Shown in pieces: positions 9,201 to 18,119 of a DNA stretch of 64,000 bases. The DNA comes from Ancylomarina sp. 16SWW S1-10-2 (GTDB lineage Bacteria; Bacteroidota; Bacteroidia; Bacteroidales; Marinifilaceae), in NCBI RefSeq assembly GCF_009669305.1, contig NZ_SADB01000007.1, forward strand, positions 124,001 to 188,000, read 5' to 3'. Under the pieces are notes generated by a model that saw only the letters and a program-made list of their open reading frames with translations, did not search any database and was not told the DNA's origin. The stretch's first letter is position 1, and each line of letters opens with the position of its first letter. The position numbers were made by a program, and so were the translations under genes.

Positions 9201-10812
9201 TTGGCGGATTACTAACCTGTGCAAATTGTTGTTGAAAGTAATTTGACAGGTGACGACTTTGATTAGAGAGAATTGCTAAAGGCACATCACTCCCCATAGA
9301 ACCTATTGGCTCCTTGCCTTCTTCAGCCATACTTGTGATAATAAATTTCACATCTTCCTGACTAAAACCAAATGCCTGTTGACGACTCAATAAATTTTCA
9401 GTATCGTATTTTAATGATGGCTGTTCAGGAATATTATCAATATGTAATTGATTCATATCCAACCAACTTCTATAATCCGCTCGTTTACTTATCTCTGCTT
9501 TTATTTCCTTATCAAATACTATTTTCCCCTTTTCCAGATCAACATATATCATTTTACCGGGTTGCACACGCCATTTTCTCACAATCTTTTCTGGAGCAAT
9601 AGGCAAAGCACCCACTTCCGACGAAACAATTATTCTATCATCATTAGTTAGAATTAGTCTCGAAGGGCGAAGACCATTTCGATCTAGAGTCGCTCCCACA
9701 ATGTTTCCATCGGTAAAGCAAATGGAAGCGGGTCCATCCCAAGGCTCCATTATGGAAGCATGATACTGGTAGAAAGCTTTCTTGTCATCATCCATTTTAC
9801 GCGATTTCTGCCATGCCTCTGGTAGTAACATCATCAATGTATGTGGTAAAGATCGACCTCCCATTACTAGCATTTCAACCATCGAATCTAGATTACCCGA
9901 ATCAGAATTCGTTTCATCCATCACTGGACGTAACTTAATCATATCTTCGTGGGTAAACTTGGTACACTCCAAAAATTTCTCATTGGAACGCATCCAGTTC
10001 ATATTCCCTTTAATGGTATTTATCTCACCATTGTGAGCAATATAACGGAAAGGCTGAGCCAATCGCCACTTAGGAAATGTATTTGTTGAGAATCGTGAAT
10101 GAATCAAGGCTATTGCCGATTCAAGGTCTTCATCGAGTAAATCGGTATAATATTTTCGGGTTTGATGCGTTCTAAACTGTCCCTTATACACTAAGGTTTT
10201 ATATGAGAAAGATGTGAAATAAAAGCTTTGATTGTTATTTAAAACCATCTTATTGATCGTATGCGCACTATATTGTCGCAATACAAAGAGCTTACGCTCT
10301 AGATCCATACCTGTCAATCCATCTTTATGCTTTACAAAAATCTGTTCTCCTTTAGGTTCAGTCTTGCGAGCAGTTTCACCCACAGCATTTGATACAGAAG
10401 GAACATCACGGTAACCAATCAACTCAAAGCCTAGTTCAGACAAATTGATATTCAAAAGTCTTCGACATTCTTCTCTCTCCTTAACATCCTCAGGAAAGTA
10501 TATCATACCAACACCGTACTCACCAAAGGCTGGTAATTCCAGACCAATAAGCTTAAGCTTTTTTCTGAAAAATTTGTCTGGAACTTGTATTAAAATACCT
10601 GCACCATCACCAGTTTCGGGATCACTCCCAATTGCTCCACGGTGTTCCATATTTTCTAGCATTGTTAATGCATCAAGAACTATCTGGTGAGATTTTTCTC
10701 CTTTTACATGAGCAATAAATCCAATACCACAAGCATCTGATTCACACTGTGGCAAATACATTGACTTTTCTCTTTGGTCACATTCGTCATGGGGTTGATT
10801 CATCTTTGTCAT
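6247..10812 (-). CDS. gltB: Glutamate synthase large subunit
   Basis: This 1521-aa protein is full length for GltB. An N-terminal class II glutaminase domain begins at DACGIGFIAHVKG; Cys28 is the expected nucleophile, exposed after removal of a short propeptide. A central domain, an FMN-binding synthase domain (GEGGEDEMRFEPLPNG; GGTGASP) and 3Fe-4S cysteines in CHSNTCPVG follow. A C-terminal glycine-rich beta-helix (GNIGSNFGAGMSGG) completes it. Ammonia from glutamine is channelled to 2-oxoglutarate to give glutamate. The start could be Met1 (10812) or Met4 (10803); both precede Cys28. A ~1.1-kb upstream region with a dyad suggests its own regulation. Confidence 0.98.
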   Translation of the reverse strand: MTKMNQPHDECDQREKSMYLPQCESDACGIGFIAHVKGEKSHQIVLDALTMLENMEHRGAIGSDPETGDGAGILIQVPDKFFRKKLKLIGLELPAFGEYGVGMIYFPEDVKEREECRRLLNINLSELGFELIGYRDVPSVSNAVGETARKTEPKGEQIFVKHKDGLTGMDLERKLFVLRQYSAHTINKMVLNNNQSFYFTSFSYKTLVYKGQFRTHQTRKYYTDLLDEDLESAIALIHSRFSTNTFPKWRLAQPFRYIAHNGEINTIKGNMNWMRSNEKFLECTKFTHEDMIKLRPVMDETNSDSGNLDSMVEMLVMGGRSLPHTLMMLLPEAWQKSRKMDDDKKAFYQYHASIMEPWDGPASICFTDGNIVGATLDRNGLRPSRLILTNDDRIIVSSEVGALPIAPEKIVRKWRVQPGKMIYVDLEKGKIVFDKEIKAEISKRADYRSWLDMNQLHIDNIPEQPSLKYDTENLLSRQQAFGFSQEDVKFIITSMAEEGKEPIGSMGSDVPLAILSNQSRHLSNYFQQQFAQVSNPPIDPIRERIVMSLRCSVGKLYNLLSETPLHCKQIVFDQPVLTNEQLYKLQNYHDTNFRIKVLDAVYSASGEPGELEKALNLMCEVVDKAIIENGYNVIIISDKKIDTDHAPIPSLLAVGAIHHHLIENGLRVRVGLIVEAGDVRETHHFATLIGYGANAINPYMAFDTIVSLEANKLSPKNLTNEIAFKNYIAAIGNGLLKIFSKMGISTLQSYQGAQIFESIGLSNDVINKCFKGTVSRLGGIGFEGVSYEVLVRHQLAFPKQAGLKPRLDEGGIYQWKQKGEHHLFNPTTIRLLQQAARTKSQEVYNEYAKEINNQSEKAVTIRSLFEFKKRKSIPLSEVEPIENIFKRFATGAMSFGSISHEAHSTLAIAMNRIGGKSNCGEGGEDEMRFEPLPNGDSMRSAIKQVASGRFGVTSYYLSEADEIQIKMAQGAKPGEGGQLPGYKVNEWIGKVRHSTPGVGLISPPPHHDIYSIEDLAQLIYDLKNANRKARINVKLVSKAGVGTIAAGVAKAHADVVLISGFDGGTGASPISSVQHTGTSWELGLSETHQTLVKNKLRDRITLQTDGQLRTGRDLAIATLLGAEEWGIATAGLIVMGCVMMRKCHSNTCPVGVATQDKELRKLFTGKPEHVVNFFTFLAEDLRQIMAELGFRTINEMVGQTDVLRLREDIEHWKIRSLDLSPILYKEKASKDVGLYKKTEQDHGIDKFFDWKLIKLAKAALEKGEKVYGEFDLVNTDRAVGTLLSNEISKKYKSAGLPEDTINLKFRGSAGQSYAAFSAKGITFELEGEANDYFGKGLSGSKLIVYPDRKSTYDAAENMIIGNVAFYGATSGEAYINGIAGERFCVRNSGVTAVVEGVGRHACEYMTRGTVIILGNIGSNFGAGMSGGVAYVYDIDGTFDKYKNYELDDCEGIDMEDEELLRDYISKHQKYTKSKRAKHILDNWDNAMLKFIKVFPKEYKLALENQKKEGYVPEKGILASQI

Positions 10813-11943
10813 AAAAATTCCTTTTGGCTTAGATGATTTAACTTTAAAAGCTAAATCAAGGGTTAATAGTTTATTAATGGCTATTCACAGATTAGTGGTT
10901 ATGTGAATAGTTGTTATTCTAAATTTTGACTGTTTAAGGACAAGCCAACGTATGGCGCATAAATGATTAAATCATCTTCGAGCAGAAGGCAACTGACATT
11001 TACATCTTTGAGGAAGTGTTGTTGTTTATTGTTGTTTAGCAAACTCAAATTCTTACTTTTTATCCCCTTTCTAAACAGGCTCTTTTTAATCAAAAATAAG
11101 GAGTGATTTGATCAAAAAAATGAAGGATTAAAGCAATACAAATTTTAGTTTTTTTGACATTAAAACTGTACTTACATTTCTAATGTCATATCTTAAATAT
11201 AGCTTATTGTAAAAGGAAAAACAAACCTTAAATCATTATACATCACATATTCAAAGCTAAAAAACAAAGGTTATTTTTAGATAAAAACAAAGTCATATTA
11301 CACCCTATGCTTGTAAAAATGCCCTGTTTAAAGAATGAAAGTTGAAATATATAAATGCAAGGTTCAAGGATATGAATTTTTTATTTTTTTTTGAATTTCT
11401 AGTCATTCTAAATTCCGCAAAGGATTACGAAATTCATCAATTCACAAAAATAATTATTGGATTGAGAAACAAACGAAAATATTATGACTAATACCACCAA
11501 AAATGGAAACGATTTCGAGAATACCGTTTTTAGCATTAAATATTATTGAAAAATAGGACTATAAAAATCGAAGATTAACAAACACTAAAAATAGCATATT
11601 AAAGCCTTTTTAAAAGTATGTTTTTTAAGCGGATTATCATTCGTGACAACTTCTGGTTTTTGAGCCTATTTATTGGCTCCAATTATTAATTTGCACCCTA
11701 ATTAAAATATAATTAGGTGTTGATTGGAAAAGATAATATCCAAAATATAACCGTTAAATATTAACTTAGTTGATCTCTCAAGCTTGGTACTAAAACAAGT
11801 TAGAATGCCTTTTTTTTTATATGATAGGATCCTTCTTTGTTTTTTCATATACAACAAGACTATTTAATGAACTTTCAAACCCCATTACCTATGAGAAATC
11901 AATTCTTTGTGTTCCATTTCTCTCAATCTAAGAATTACAAAAT
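10813..11943. other. 1.1-kb intergenic region upstream of gltB, no gene seen
   Basis: No coding frame longer than a few dozen codons looks real. Apart from the dyad at 10881-10910, there is a minus-strand TATTTTTG at 11091-11098 that fits the Bacteroidota -7 pattern TAnnTTTG. No well-spaced -33 box accompanies it. A small GAGCC/GGCTC hairpin at 11658-11675 lacks a T-tract. The far part (11300-11900) is very AT-rich and lies after the stop of the CzcB-like gene. Confidence 0.5.
10881..10910 (-). promoter_or_regulatory. Dyad in the gltB leader (candidate operator or RNA hairpin)
   Basis: CTATTCACA (10881-10889) and TGTGAATAG (10902-10910) form a perfect 9-bp inverted repeat with a 12-bp spacer. 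It lies 69 bp upstream of the gltB start. It could bind a dimeric regulator or fold in the leader RNA; the sequence does not decide. Confidence 0.45.
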
Positions 11944-13065
11944 CTAATCTGTAGAGATATTATAAACTCCCTTAACCAAAACCTTGTCCAAATTGTTATT
12001 TTCTAAGATCTCTGTATACCCTTTTGATTTGCTACCTATTGTCACTTTTTCTTTACTGAAAAAATAGCTAGTCTTATCCTTCTTATTAACTCTCAAGACA
12101 AAATATTCACTTCCTGATTTGATAATCGCATCACTTGGTAAAGCCATCGCATTCTTCTCATTGGTTTTAATTTTAGCCTGAATAAATGAACCATGAATCA
12201 ATTTTGATTTAGCCTTTCTATCTATGGAAGCTAAACAGTGAATACTTTTAGTCTCCATATCGATACCTTTACCTATTGAAGTTAATTTAGCTTCATAAAC
12301 TGTTTCAGTATCTCCAATATTATTAAAATGAACGGTCTGTCCAAGCTGTAACTTATTCACATCTTTTTCGAAAACAGCAATTTCCAATTGAAGTTGATTG
12401 GTATTAATTTGTTCTATCAATTGCTGATTCTGTTCAATATATTGCCCAAGTGTTAAGTTCTGTTTGGTTAAATAGCCATTAATAGGTGCTTTAAGAGGTA
12501 AAGAAACATACAAATCGCCACTTTCAATTTTCGAAAGATCTAGGTCTAACATATTGAGCTTAATAGTCAAACTCTTCAACTTGCCGAGCGTTGTCTTATA
12601 TTCACTCTCTATTTTAAGAAACTCCTTCTCTGCAATTATCTTATCCTTAAACAGTGATGTGGTTCTATCGTAATCGGCTTTAATCACCTTCAAATTGGCT
12701 TTTGTTTCAATAAAACGCTGCTGAATATCTATTAAGCCATTCGAATTAAGCTCACAAATAACTTGTCCCTTTTTCACATAGTCACCTAAACTAAAATTGA
12801 TCGATTTAATAATTCCTGATATGGGTGTACTTATTTTAGCACATCCCAAAGGTGAGGCTTTTACAAAACCAGTACAAGCAATTTCATCTTCAAAGCAGTG
12901 CATACTAGCCGCTCCAATTGCCATCCCCTCTGCTTTAAATTGCTCTTGGCTGATGGTAATAAGATTCGATGTTTCATTTCCATCTGCTTCTTGAGCCGTC
13001 TTATTTTTACAAGCTAAAAGAGATAAAATGAGCAAAATATAAATAGTAATCCGATTCGCTTTCAT
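11944..13065 (-). CDS. CzcB/CusB-type RND periplasmic adaptor lipoprotein
   Basis: This 373-aa protein has a signal peptide ending in LSLLACKNK, which gives a lipidated Cys19. The HlyD/CusB-type layout follows: a first beta/lipoyl half (GDYVKKGQVICELNS), a long alpha-helical hairpin (about residues 115-185), a second lipoyl half (LKAPINGYLTKQNLTLGQY) and beta-barrel strands. It links the inner-membrane pump CzcA to an outer-membrane channel. It follows czcA by 12 bp in the same direction, so the two form an operon. Metal specificity cannot be read, and no His/Met-rich metal-binding stretch is seen. Confidence 0.9.
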   Translation of the reverse strand: MKANRITIYILLILSLLACKNKTAQEADGNETSNLITISQEQFKAEGMAIGAASMHCFEDEIACTGFVKASPLGCAKISTPISGIIKSINFSLGDYVKKGQVICELNSNGLIDIQQRFIETKANLKVIKADYDRTTSLFKDKIIAEKEFLKIESEYKTTLGKLKSLTIKLNMLDLDLSKIESGDLYVSLPLKAPINGYLTKQNLTLGQYIEQNQQLIEQINTNQLQLEIAVFEKDVNKLQLGQTVHFNNIGDTETVYEAKLTSIGKGIDMETKSIHCLASIDRKAKSKLIHGSFIQAKIKTNEKNAMALPSDAIIKSGSEYFVLRVNKKDKTSYFFSKEKVTIGSKSKGYTEILENNNLDKVLVKGVYNISTD

Positions 13066-13077
13066 AGTGATTCTGAT

Positions 13078-16000
13078 TTATAGGTTTAAATGTGTTGATT
13101 CTATTGTTTGTAAATGTTCTCGTGTTCCAAACTGCTGATTATTTGATAAGCTCGTTATTGATACAAAAACGATGATTATACCTGTGATAAGCGTTTCCTT
13201 TTTGATAAATCGAAAAGAACGCCAATTGAAACCTTTTACGCTATAAAAAAGTTCAAACAATAAGGGCAAAGCAATCATCGTAAGCATGGTAGAAGTAATT
13301 AAACCTCCAATAACAACTGTTGCCAATGGACGCTGAACCTCCGCTCCTGCTCCTGTTGAAATAGCCATTGGTAAAAAACCCATGGCTGCAGCTGCAGCCG
13401 TTAACATTACGGGACGTAAACGGTCTTTAGTTCCTTGCAAAATGAGATGCCTCATATCCATTCCTCCTTTTTCTTGCAGATCTTTTAAATGCTCTATCAA
13501 TACAATTCCGTTGAGCACTGCAATACCAAACAGGGCTATAAAACCAATACCTGCCGATACACTAAATGGCATGCCTCTTATCCAAAGGAAAAGTATACCA
13601 CCCACTGTAGATAAAGGAACAGCCGTAAAAATCATAATGGCATCCTTAAGCGATTTAAAGGCAAAGTGCAAAAAAATAAATATGAGTAAAAGTGCCAATG
13701 GAACCACATAAATTAAGCGTTGTGTCGCATTTTGAAGGTTTTCGAATTGCCCTCCATAAACAATATAATTTCCAGGTTTTAAGGTAATTCGATCATCTAT
13801 TTTAGCTTGAATATCTTCAACGACCGACTGTAGATCTCTATTACGAACATTTACACTCACCACAACACGTCGGTGGGTATTTTCGCGAGATATTTTGGCA
13901 GGTCCTTCAGAAAAGGAAATTTCGGCTAACTCATTCATTGGAATTTGATTTCCATTTGGTAAGGGAACCATCAAATTCTGAATATTGTCGATATCCATTC
14001 TATTTTGCTTCTGTAAGCGAACCACCAAATCGAAACGCTTTTCACCTTCGAAAACGCTTCCTGTACTTTCACCACCAAAAGCCATAGATAAATAGGTATT
14101 CAAACTTTCCATGTTTAAACCATATTGCGCAACTTTACCTCTATGATAGCGCACACTCATTTGAGGTAAGCCTTCTGTTTTTTCAAGAATCACATCGGCT
14201 GCACCGGGTACATCCTCAATCAATTTTTTAATCTCAGTCGCTTTTTCATTTAAATAGGATAAATCTTCACCAAAAACCTTAATTGCAATATCGGAACGAA
14301 CACCCGTTATCAATTCGTTAAAACGCATTTCAATGGGCTGAGTAAATTCATATTCTATACCCGGAATAATCGAAAGAGCTTCCTTAAACTTATCAGCTAA
14401 AGCTTCTTTGCTCTTTGCTGAAGTCCATTCTCCTCGTGGTTTCATTTTAATAATCATATCGATCTCTTCCATAGACATAGGATCGGTTGGTACTTCGGCA
14501 GCACCAATTCGACAGACTATTTGATCAATTTCAGGAAACTCATCAAGTAATATATTTTCCATTCGAGTCGTCAACTCAACCGTTTTAGACAATGAAGTTC
14601 CTGTTTTTAGAACTGGCTGAATCACAAAATCACCTTCGTCGAGAGTTGGGACAAACTCACCTCCCATTCGCGTAAACAAAACTGCCGTCATTAAAAAAAT
14701 GAGAAGTGAACCTCCTAAAACTAATTTCTTATGACCACAAGACCATTTCATTACAGGACTATACGAGTTGTAAGCCAAATTCATTATTTTTTGAGACATG
14801 CCACGCTTATTTTCTTTAACTGGTTTTAGAAATAAGCTCGAAGCTACGGGAAGCCAAGTTAAACCTAAAATCATAGCTCCAATTATGGCAAAACTAAAAG
14901 ATAAGGCCATAGGTTGAAACATCTTTCCTTCAACACCACGAAGCGATAGAATAGGTATAAAAACGATTAGTATAATAACTTGACCAAATATAGCCGAATT
15001 CATCATTTTTGAAGCACCTGAGAAAGTCACCTTATCGATTAATCGTTGTCTTTCTTCAGGTTTTGATTGATCGAGAATAAGCTGCTGCGAATTAATGCGA
15101 ATGGCAATATATTCCACAATAATAACGGCACCATCTATTATAATACCAAAGTCGAGTGCCCCTAAACTCATGAGGTTTGCATCAATTCCAAAAAGATACA
15201 TTAATGAAAGTGTAAATAGAAGTGCCAAAGGAATCATAGAGGCAATAACTAGGGCTGATCGAATGTTTCCCAACAAAAGGATAACTATCAGAACAACAAT
15301 TAAACAACCTAAAACTAAGTTCTCCACAATAGTAAAAGTCGTTTTCCCAATCAACTCAGAACGCTCAAGAATGGGATTTATAAATACACCTTCGGGTAAA
15401 CTCTCTTGAACTTCAGCAACACGCTCTTTAACCTCATTAATTACAAGTTTTGAATTGGCATTCTTAAGCATCATAATTTGCCCAAGTACTTTTTCACCTT
15501 GTCCGTTAGCCGTAATAGCACCAAAGCGATTGGCATACCCAAAGTGAACCCTTGCAACATCTTTTACCAAAATTGGGATTCCAGCATTATTCTTCACAAC
15601 AATATCTTCAATATCTTTTATCGATTTTACCTGTCCGTCTCCCCGAATAAAATACGCTTGATTCGTTTTTTCTATATACGCTCCACCAGAAATACTGTTG
15701 TTCGACTTAAGTGCATCGAAAACAGACATGAGTGTTAAATTCATATTCCTTAAACGAATAGGATCAATAGCAACTTCGTATTGTTTAAGATATCCACCCC
15801 AACTATTCACCTCTACGACACCAGGAATTCCAGATAGTTGGCGTTTAACAATCCAATCTTGCACGGTTCTTAAATCCATCGCCGAGTAACGATCTTCATA
15901 GCCAGGCTTAACATCTAATATATATTGATATATTTCGCCAAGTCCCGTCGTAATAGGTCCCATTTCGGGCGTACCAAATCCATCAGGAATATTTGCTGAG

Positions 16001-16350
16001 GCTGCCTTTATTTTTTCCGCAATTAATTGGCGTGGTAAGTAAGTTCCAATCTCTTCATTGAAAACTATTGTAACAACTGATAAACCAAACTTAGATATGG
16101 AACGAATTTCCTCAACACCTGGAAGATTCGCCATTTCTAACTCAACAGGAGCGGTAATGAATTGTTCAATTTCTTGAGTAGAGAGATTTCCAGAAGTCGT
16201 AATAACCTGAACTTGATTGTTAGTAATATCTGGCACAGCGCCAATGGGTATATTAAGAATAGCATAACTACCAAATAGAGCTATTGATAGTGTAAATAGG
16301 ATTACAATCAGTTTGTTTTTAATGCTAAAATCAATGATTTTTTCTAACAT
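13078..16350 (-). CDS. CzcA/CusA-family heavy-metal efflux RND transporter
   Basis: This 1090-aa inner-membrane proton antiporter has the standard RND layout: TM1, a large periplasmic loop, TM2-6, a second loop and TM8-12. The start IPIGAVPDITNNQVQV and the TM4 motif ALDFGIIIDGAVIIVEY, with acidic residues in the proton relay, are typical of the metal-exporting HME branch rather than the drug-exporting HAE1 branch. The C-terminal ~40 residues carry an extra hydrophobic segment. Many Bacteroidota CusA proteins are fused to TolC; this one is not, and the nearest TolC gene lies 386 bp upstream behind a terminator. It is encoded with the downstream CzcB-like adaptor. Confidence 0.93.
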   Translation of the reverse strand: MLEKIIDFSIKNKLIVILFTLSIALFGSYAILNIPIGAVPDITNNQVQVITTSGNLSTQEIEQFITAPVELEMANLPGVEEIRSISKFGLSVVTIVFNEEIGTYLPRQLIAEKIKAASANIPDGFGTPEMGPITTGLGEIYQYILDVKPGYEDRYSAMDLRTVQDWIVKRQLSGIPGVVEVNSWGGYLKQYEVAIDPIRLRNMNLTLMSVFDALKSNNSISGGAYIEKTNQAYFIRGDGQVKSIKDIEDIVVKNNAGIPILVKDVARVHFGYANRFGAITANGQGEKVLGQIMMLKNANSKLVINEVKERVAEVQESLPEGVFINPILERSELIGKTTFTIVENLVLGCLIVVLIVILLLGNIRSALVIASMIPLALLFTLSLMYLFGIDANLMSLGALDFGIIIDGAVIIVEYIAIRINSQQLILDQSKPEERQRLIDKVTFSGASKMMNSAIFGQVIILIVFIPILSLRGVEGKMFQPMALSFSFAIIGAMILGLTWLPVASSLFLKPVKENKRGMSQKIMNLAYNSYSPVMKWSCGHKKLVLGGSLLIFLMTAVLFTRMGGEFVPTLDEGDFVIQPVLKTGTSLSKTVELTTRMENILLDEFPEIDQIVCRIGAAEVPTDPMSMEEIDMIIKMKPRGEWTSAKSKEALADKFKEALSIIPGIEYEFTQPIEMRFNELITGVRSDIAIKVFGEDLSYLNEKATEIKKLIEDVPGAADVILEKTEGLPQMSVRYHRGKVAQYGLNMESLNTYLSMAFGGESTGSVFEGEKRFDLVVRLQKQNRMDIDNIQNLMVPLPNGNQIPMNELAEISFSEGPAKISRENTHRRVVVSVNVRNRDLQSVVEDIQAKIDDRITLKPGNYIVYGGQFENLQNATQRLIYVVPLALLLIFIFLHFAFKSLKDAIMIFTAVPLSTVGGILFLWIRGMPFSVSAGIGFIALFGIAVLNGIVLIEHLKDLQEKGGMDMRHLILQGTKDRLRPVMLTAAAAAMGFLPMAISTGAGAEVQRPLATVVIGGLITSTMLTMIALPLLFELFYSVKGFNWRSFRFIKKETLITGIIIVFVSITSLSNNQQFGTREHLQTIESTHLNL

Positions 16351-16736
16351 AAATTTGAAACTTAAGGCGTGTAAATTGTATCGTATTGGATATTATGTTT
16401 ACAACAACTATTCTAAGATAACTCACCACTTCCAACTTCACATTCCAACCTTATTATCTCTTAAATAGATATTCAACCAAACTGCACCCATCGATAGTAT
16501 ATCCAAATCATTATTCTTAATATCTATATAGAATAAAATTGTCAATAAAATTAGATTGCTGATTACCAAATTTATAAAATAAGAATACGCAAAACTAATT
16601 TCACTGTATATATAATGTAAAAAAGTGCAACCTATTGGCTGCACTTTTCATTTAAACTTAATTTTGAAAAAAAAAACAATATTATTTTAACCTAATAAAT
16701 CTTCTTACAAGATTAATTTGTTCAATTCACTTTGTT
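16351..16736. other. Intergenic region: TolC terminator and presumed czcA promoter
   Basis: Between the TolC gene and czcA, this holds the terminator at 16619-16649 and about 270 bp of AT-rich DNA upstream of czcA, where its promoter should lie. No -7/-33 pair was convincing. A 68-codon minus frame (16438-16644) runs through the terminator and is judged spurious. Confidence 0.5.
16619..16649 (-). terminator. Terminator after the RND/TolC operon
   Basis: Arms AAAAGTGCA and TGCACTTTT, extended inward by CC/GG across one mismatch, enclose a 4-nt loop. On the minus strand a six-T run follows. It lies about 90 nt after the TolC stop and separates that operon from czcA. Confidence 0.8.
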
Positions 16737-18119
16737 TTATATTTCTAAGTCTCCTGTGGATTTAAGGAATTTAATTTCACTTAACTTATAATTTATTTTA
16801 GAATCAATAAGCTCATTATAGGCTTTTTGCCAAAAAGTTTGAGCATCGAGTAATTCTCTCGTATTAGCTAATCCTTCATAAAAACTATTCTTTGTTAACT
16901 CAACATTCTCGTTAGCTTGATCCATCGAGATTTTCGCTAATTCGATTTGTTGAAAAGCTTCCTGTAAATTAAAATACGACTGTTGAACTTCGAGACTAAT
17001 TAAATCCTCTGTTCTATCCTTCTCAAGCTCTATCTGTTTGCTTTTAAATCGAGCAGTAGCAAGTTTATGTTTTCTCTCCTGCCAATGAAAGATTGGAACA
17101 CTTACCTTTGCCTGAACAGCCAATATTTTTGTTGAACCAATTAAATCATTTATCTTACTCATATAAGAATATGAAGCTCCAACCCCCATTTGAGGTAAAT
17201 ACTCAGCTCTCTCAAATTTGACCTGTTCCTTAGATATTTCAATCTGTTTAGCTTGCATTAATAGCTCTGGACGATTTTTCAAAGCTTTCTGCATGTAATC
17301 AGTCTGTACTGTATTTTCATTAACTTGAATAATCGTATCAACAGCAACAATATCGCTCATTAAATCTCTACCTATAACCTGGCACAAAGCCATTTTCGAT
17401 AATACATAACCATTTTTTATTCGAAACAAGTTTAATCGAGCTTGATTCAACTGCACTTGAGCTTTTAACAACTCATTTTTAGTTGTTATCTCCAAGTCGA
17501 AAGCATTTTGTAAATCTTGAACCAAAGTCGAAAGCATGGCAACATATTTCTTCGCCAATGTCACTTTTTCTTTTACAGAAACCAAGTTCCAATAAGCTTG
17601 GTCAGTTTCCAACAAGACATCAGAAGATTGAAGCTTTTTATTATATATTGAGATTTCAGAACCCAACTTGCTCATTGCATAAGCTGTACGAATTTTTCCT
17701 CCCATATAAATTGGCTGTTCAACTTGTAAGCTTGCCGAATGGTAGTCAATGTTTCCCATTTCTATATTAAAGCCTGGAAAATAGACATCACTTATTCCTG
17801 TATAATTCCCTAGCGACGCCTCAGCCTCGCTACTTGCTGTTGGTAAAAAGCCACCAGAAAGACTAATATCATCAATATCATGATAATAATTATACGAACC
17901 TGTAGCTGAGAAATTTGGTAAAAAATGAGTAAATGCAAACTTTACATTCGACTGATTTTCAGCAATAATTTGGTCTGCAATCTTTATCTTCTGATTATAC
18001 TCTAATGCCAAAGCCCTACTCTCCTTAAGCGAGAGTTTTTCTTGTCCTATAACTTGAAATACAATCAAGCTAAGGAATAATATACTAAATATCCTTTTCA
18101 TCAATCTCTTCATTATCAT
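16737..18119 (-). CDS. TolC-family outer-membrane efflux channel
   Basis: This 460-aa protein has a cleavable signal peptide (ILFLSLIVFQVIGQ) and two TolC/OEP repeats rich in long amphipathic helices (LNQARLNLFRIKNG; ENVELTKNSFYEGLANTRELLDAQ). The last motif is the usual OEP C-terminal signature. It would form the trimeric outer-membrane exit duct for the pump encoded just upstream. The start ATG overlaps the RND stop by one base (TAATG), which implies translational coupling. Met3 is an equally possible start. A strong terminator follows. It may also serve the CzcAB pair, which lacks its own channel (inference). Confidence 0.92.
   Translation of the reverse strand: MIMKRLMKRIFSILFLSLIVFQVIGQEKLSLKESRALALEYNQKIKIADQIIAENQSNVKFAFTHFLPNFSATGSYNYYHDIDDISLSGGFLPTASSEAEASLGNYTGISDVYFPGFNIEMGNIDYHSASLQVEQPIYMGGKIRTAYAMSKLGSEISIYNKKLQSSDVLLETDQAYWNLVSVKEKVTLAKKYVAMLSTLVQDLQNAFDLEITTKNELLKAQVQLNQARLNLFRIKNGYVLSKMALCQVIGRDLMSDIVAVDTIIQVNENTVQTDYMQKALKNRPELLMQAKQIEISKEQVKFERAEYLPQMGVGASYSYMSKINDLIGSTKILAVQAKVSVPIFHWQERKHKLATARFKSKQIELEKDRTEDLISLEVQQSYFNLQEAFQQIELAKISMDQANENVELTKNSFYEGLANTRELLDAQTFWQKAYNELIDSKINYKLSEIKFLKSTGDLEI

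Noticed and set aside
11658-11675. GAGCC/GGCTC hairpin as a terminator for the CzcB-like gene
   Set aside because: It lies nearly 270 bp beyond the stop, has a 5-bp stem, and no T-tract on the minus strand.
16438-16644. 68-codon minus-strand frame between TolC and czcA
   Set aside because: It reads through the rho-independent terminator and is very AT-biased (Ile/Tyr/Leu-rich), so it is treated as non-coding.
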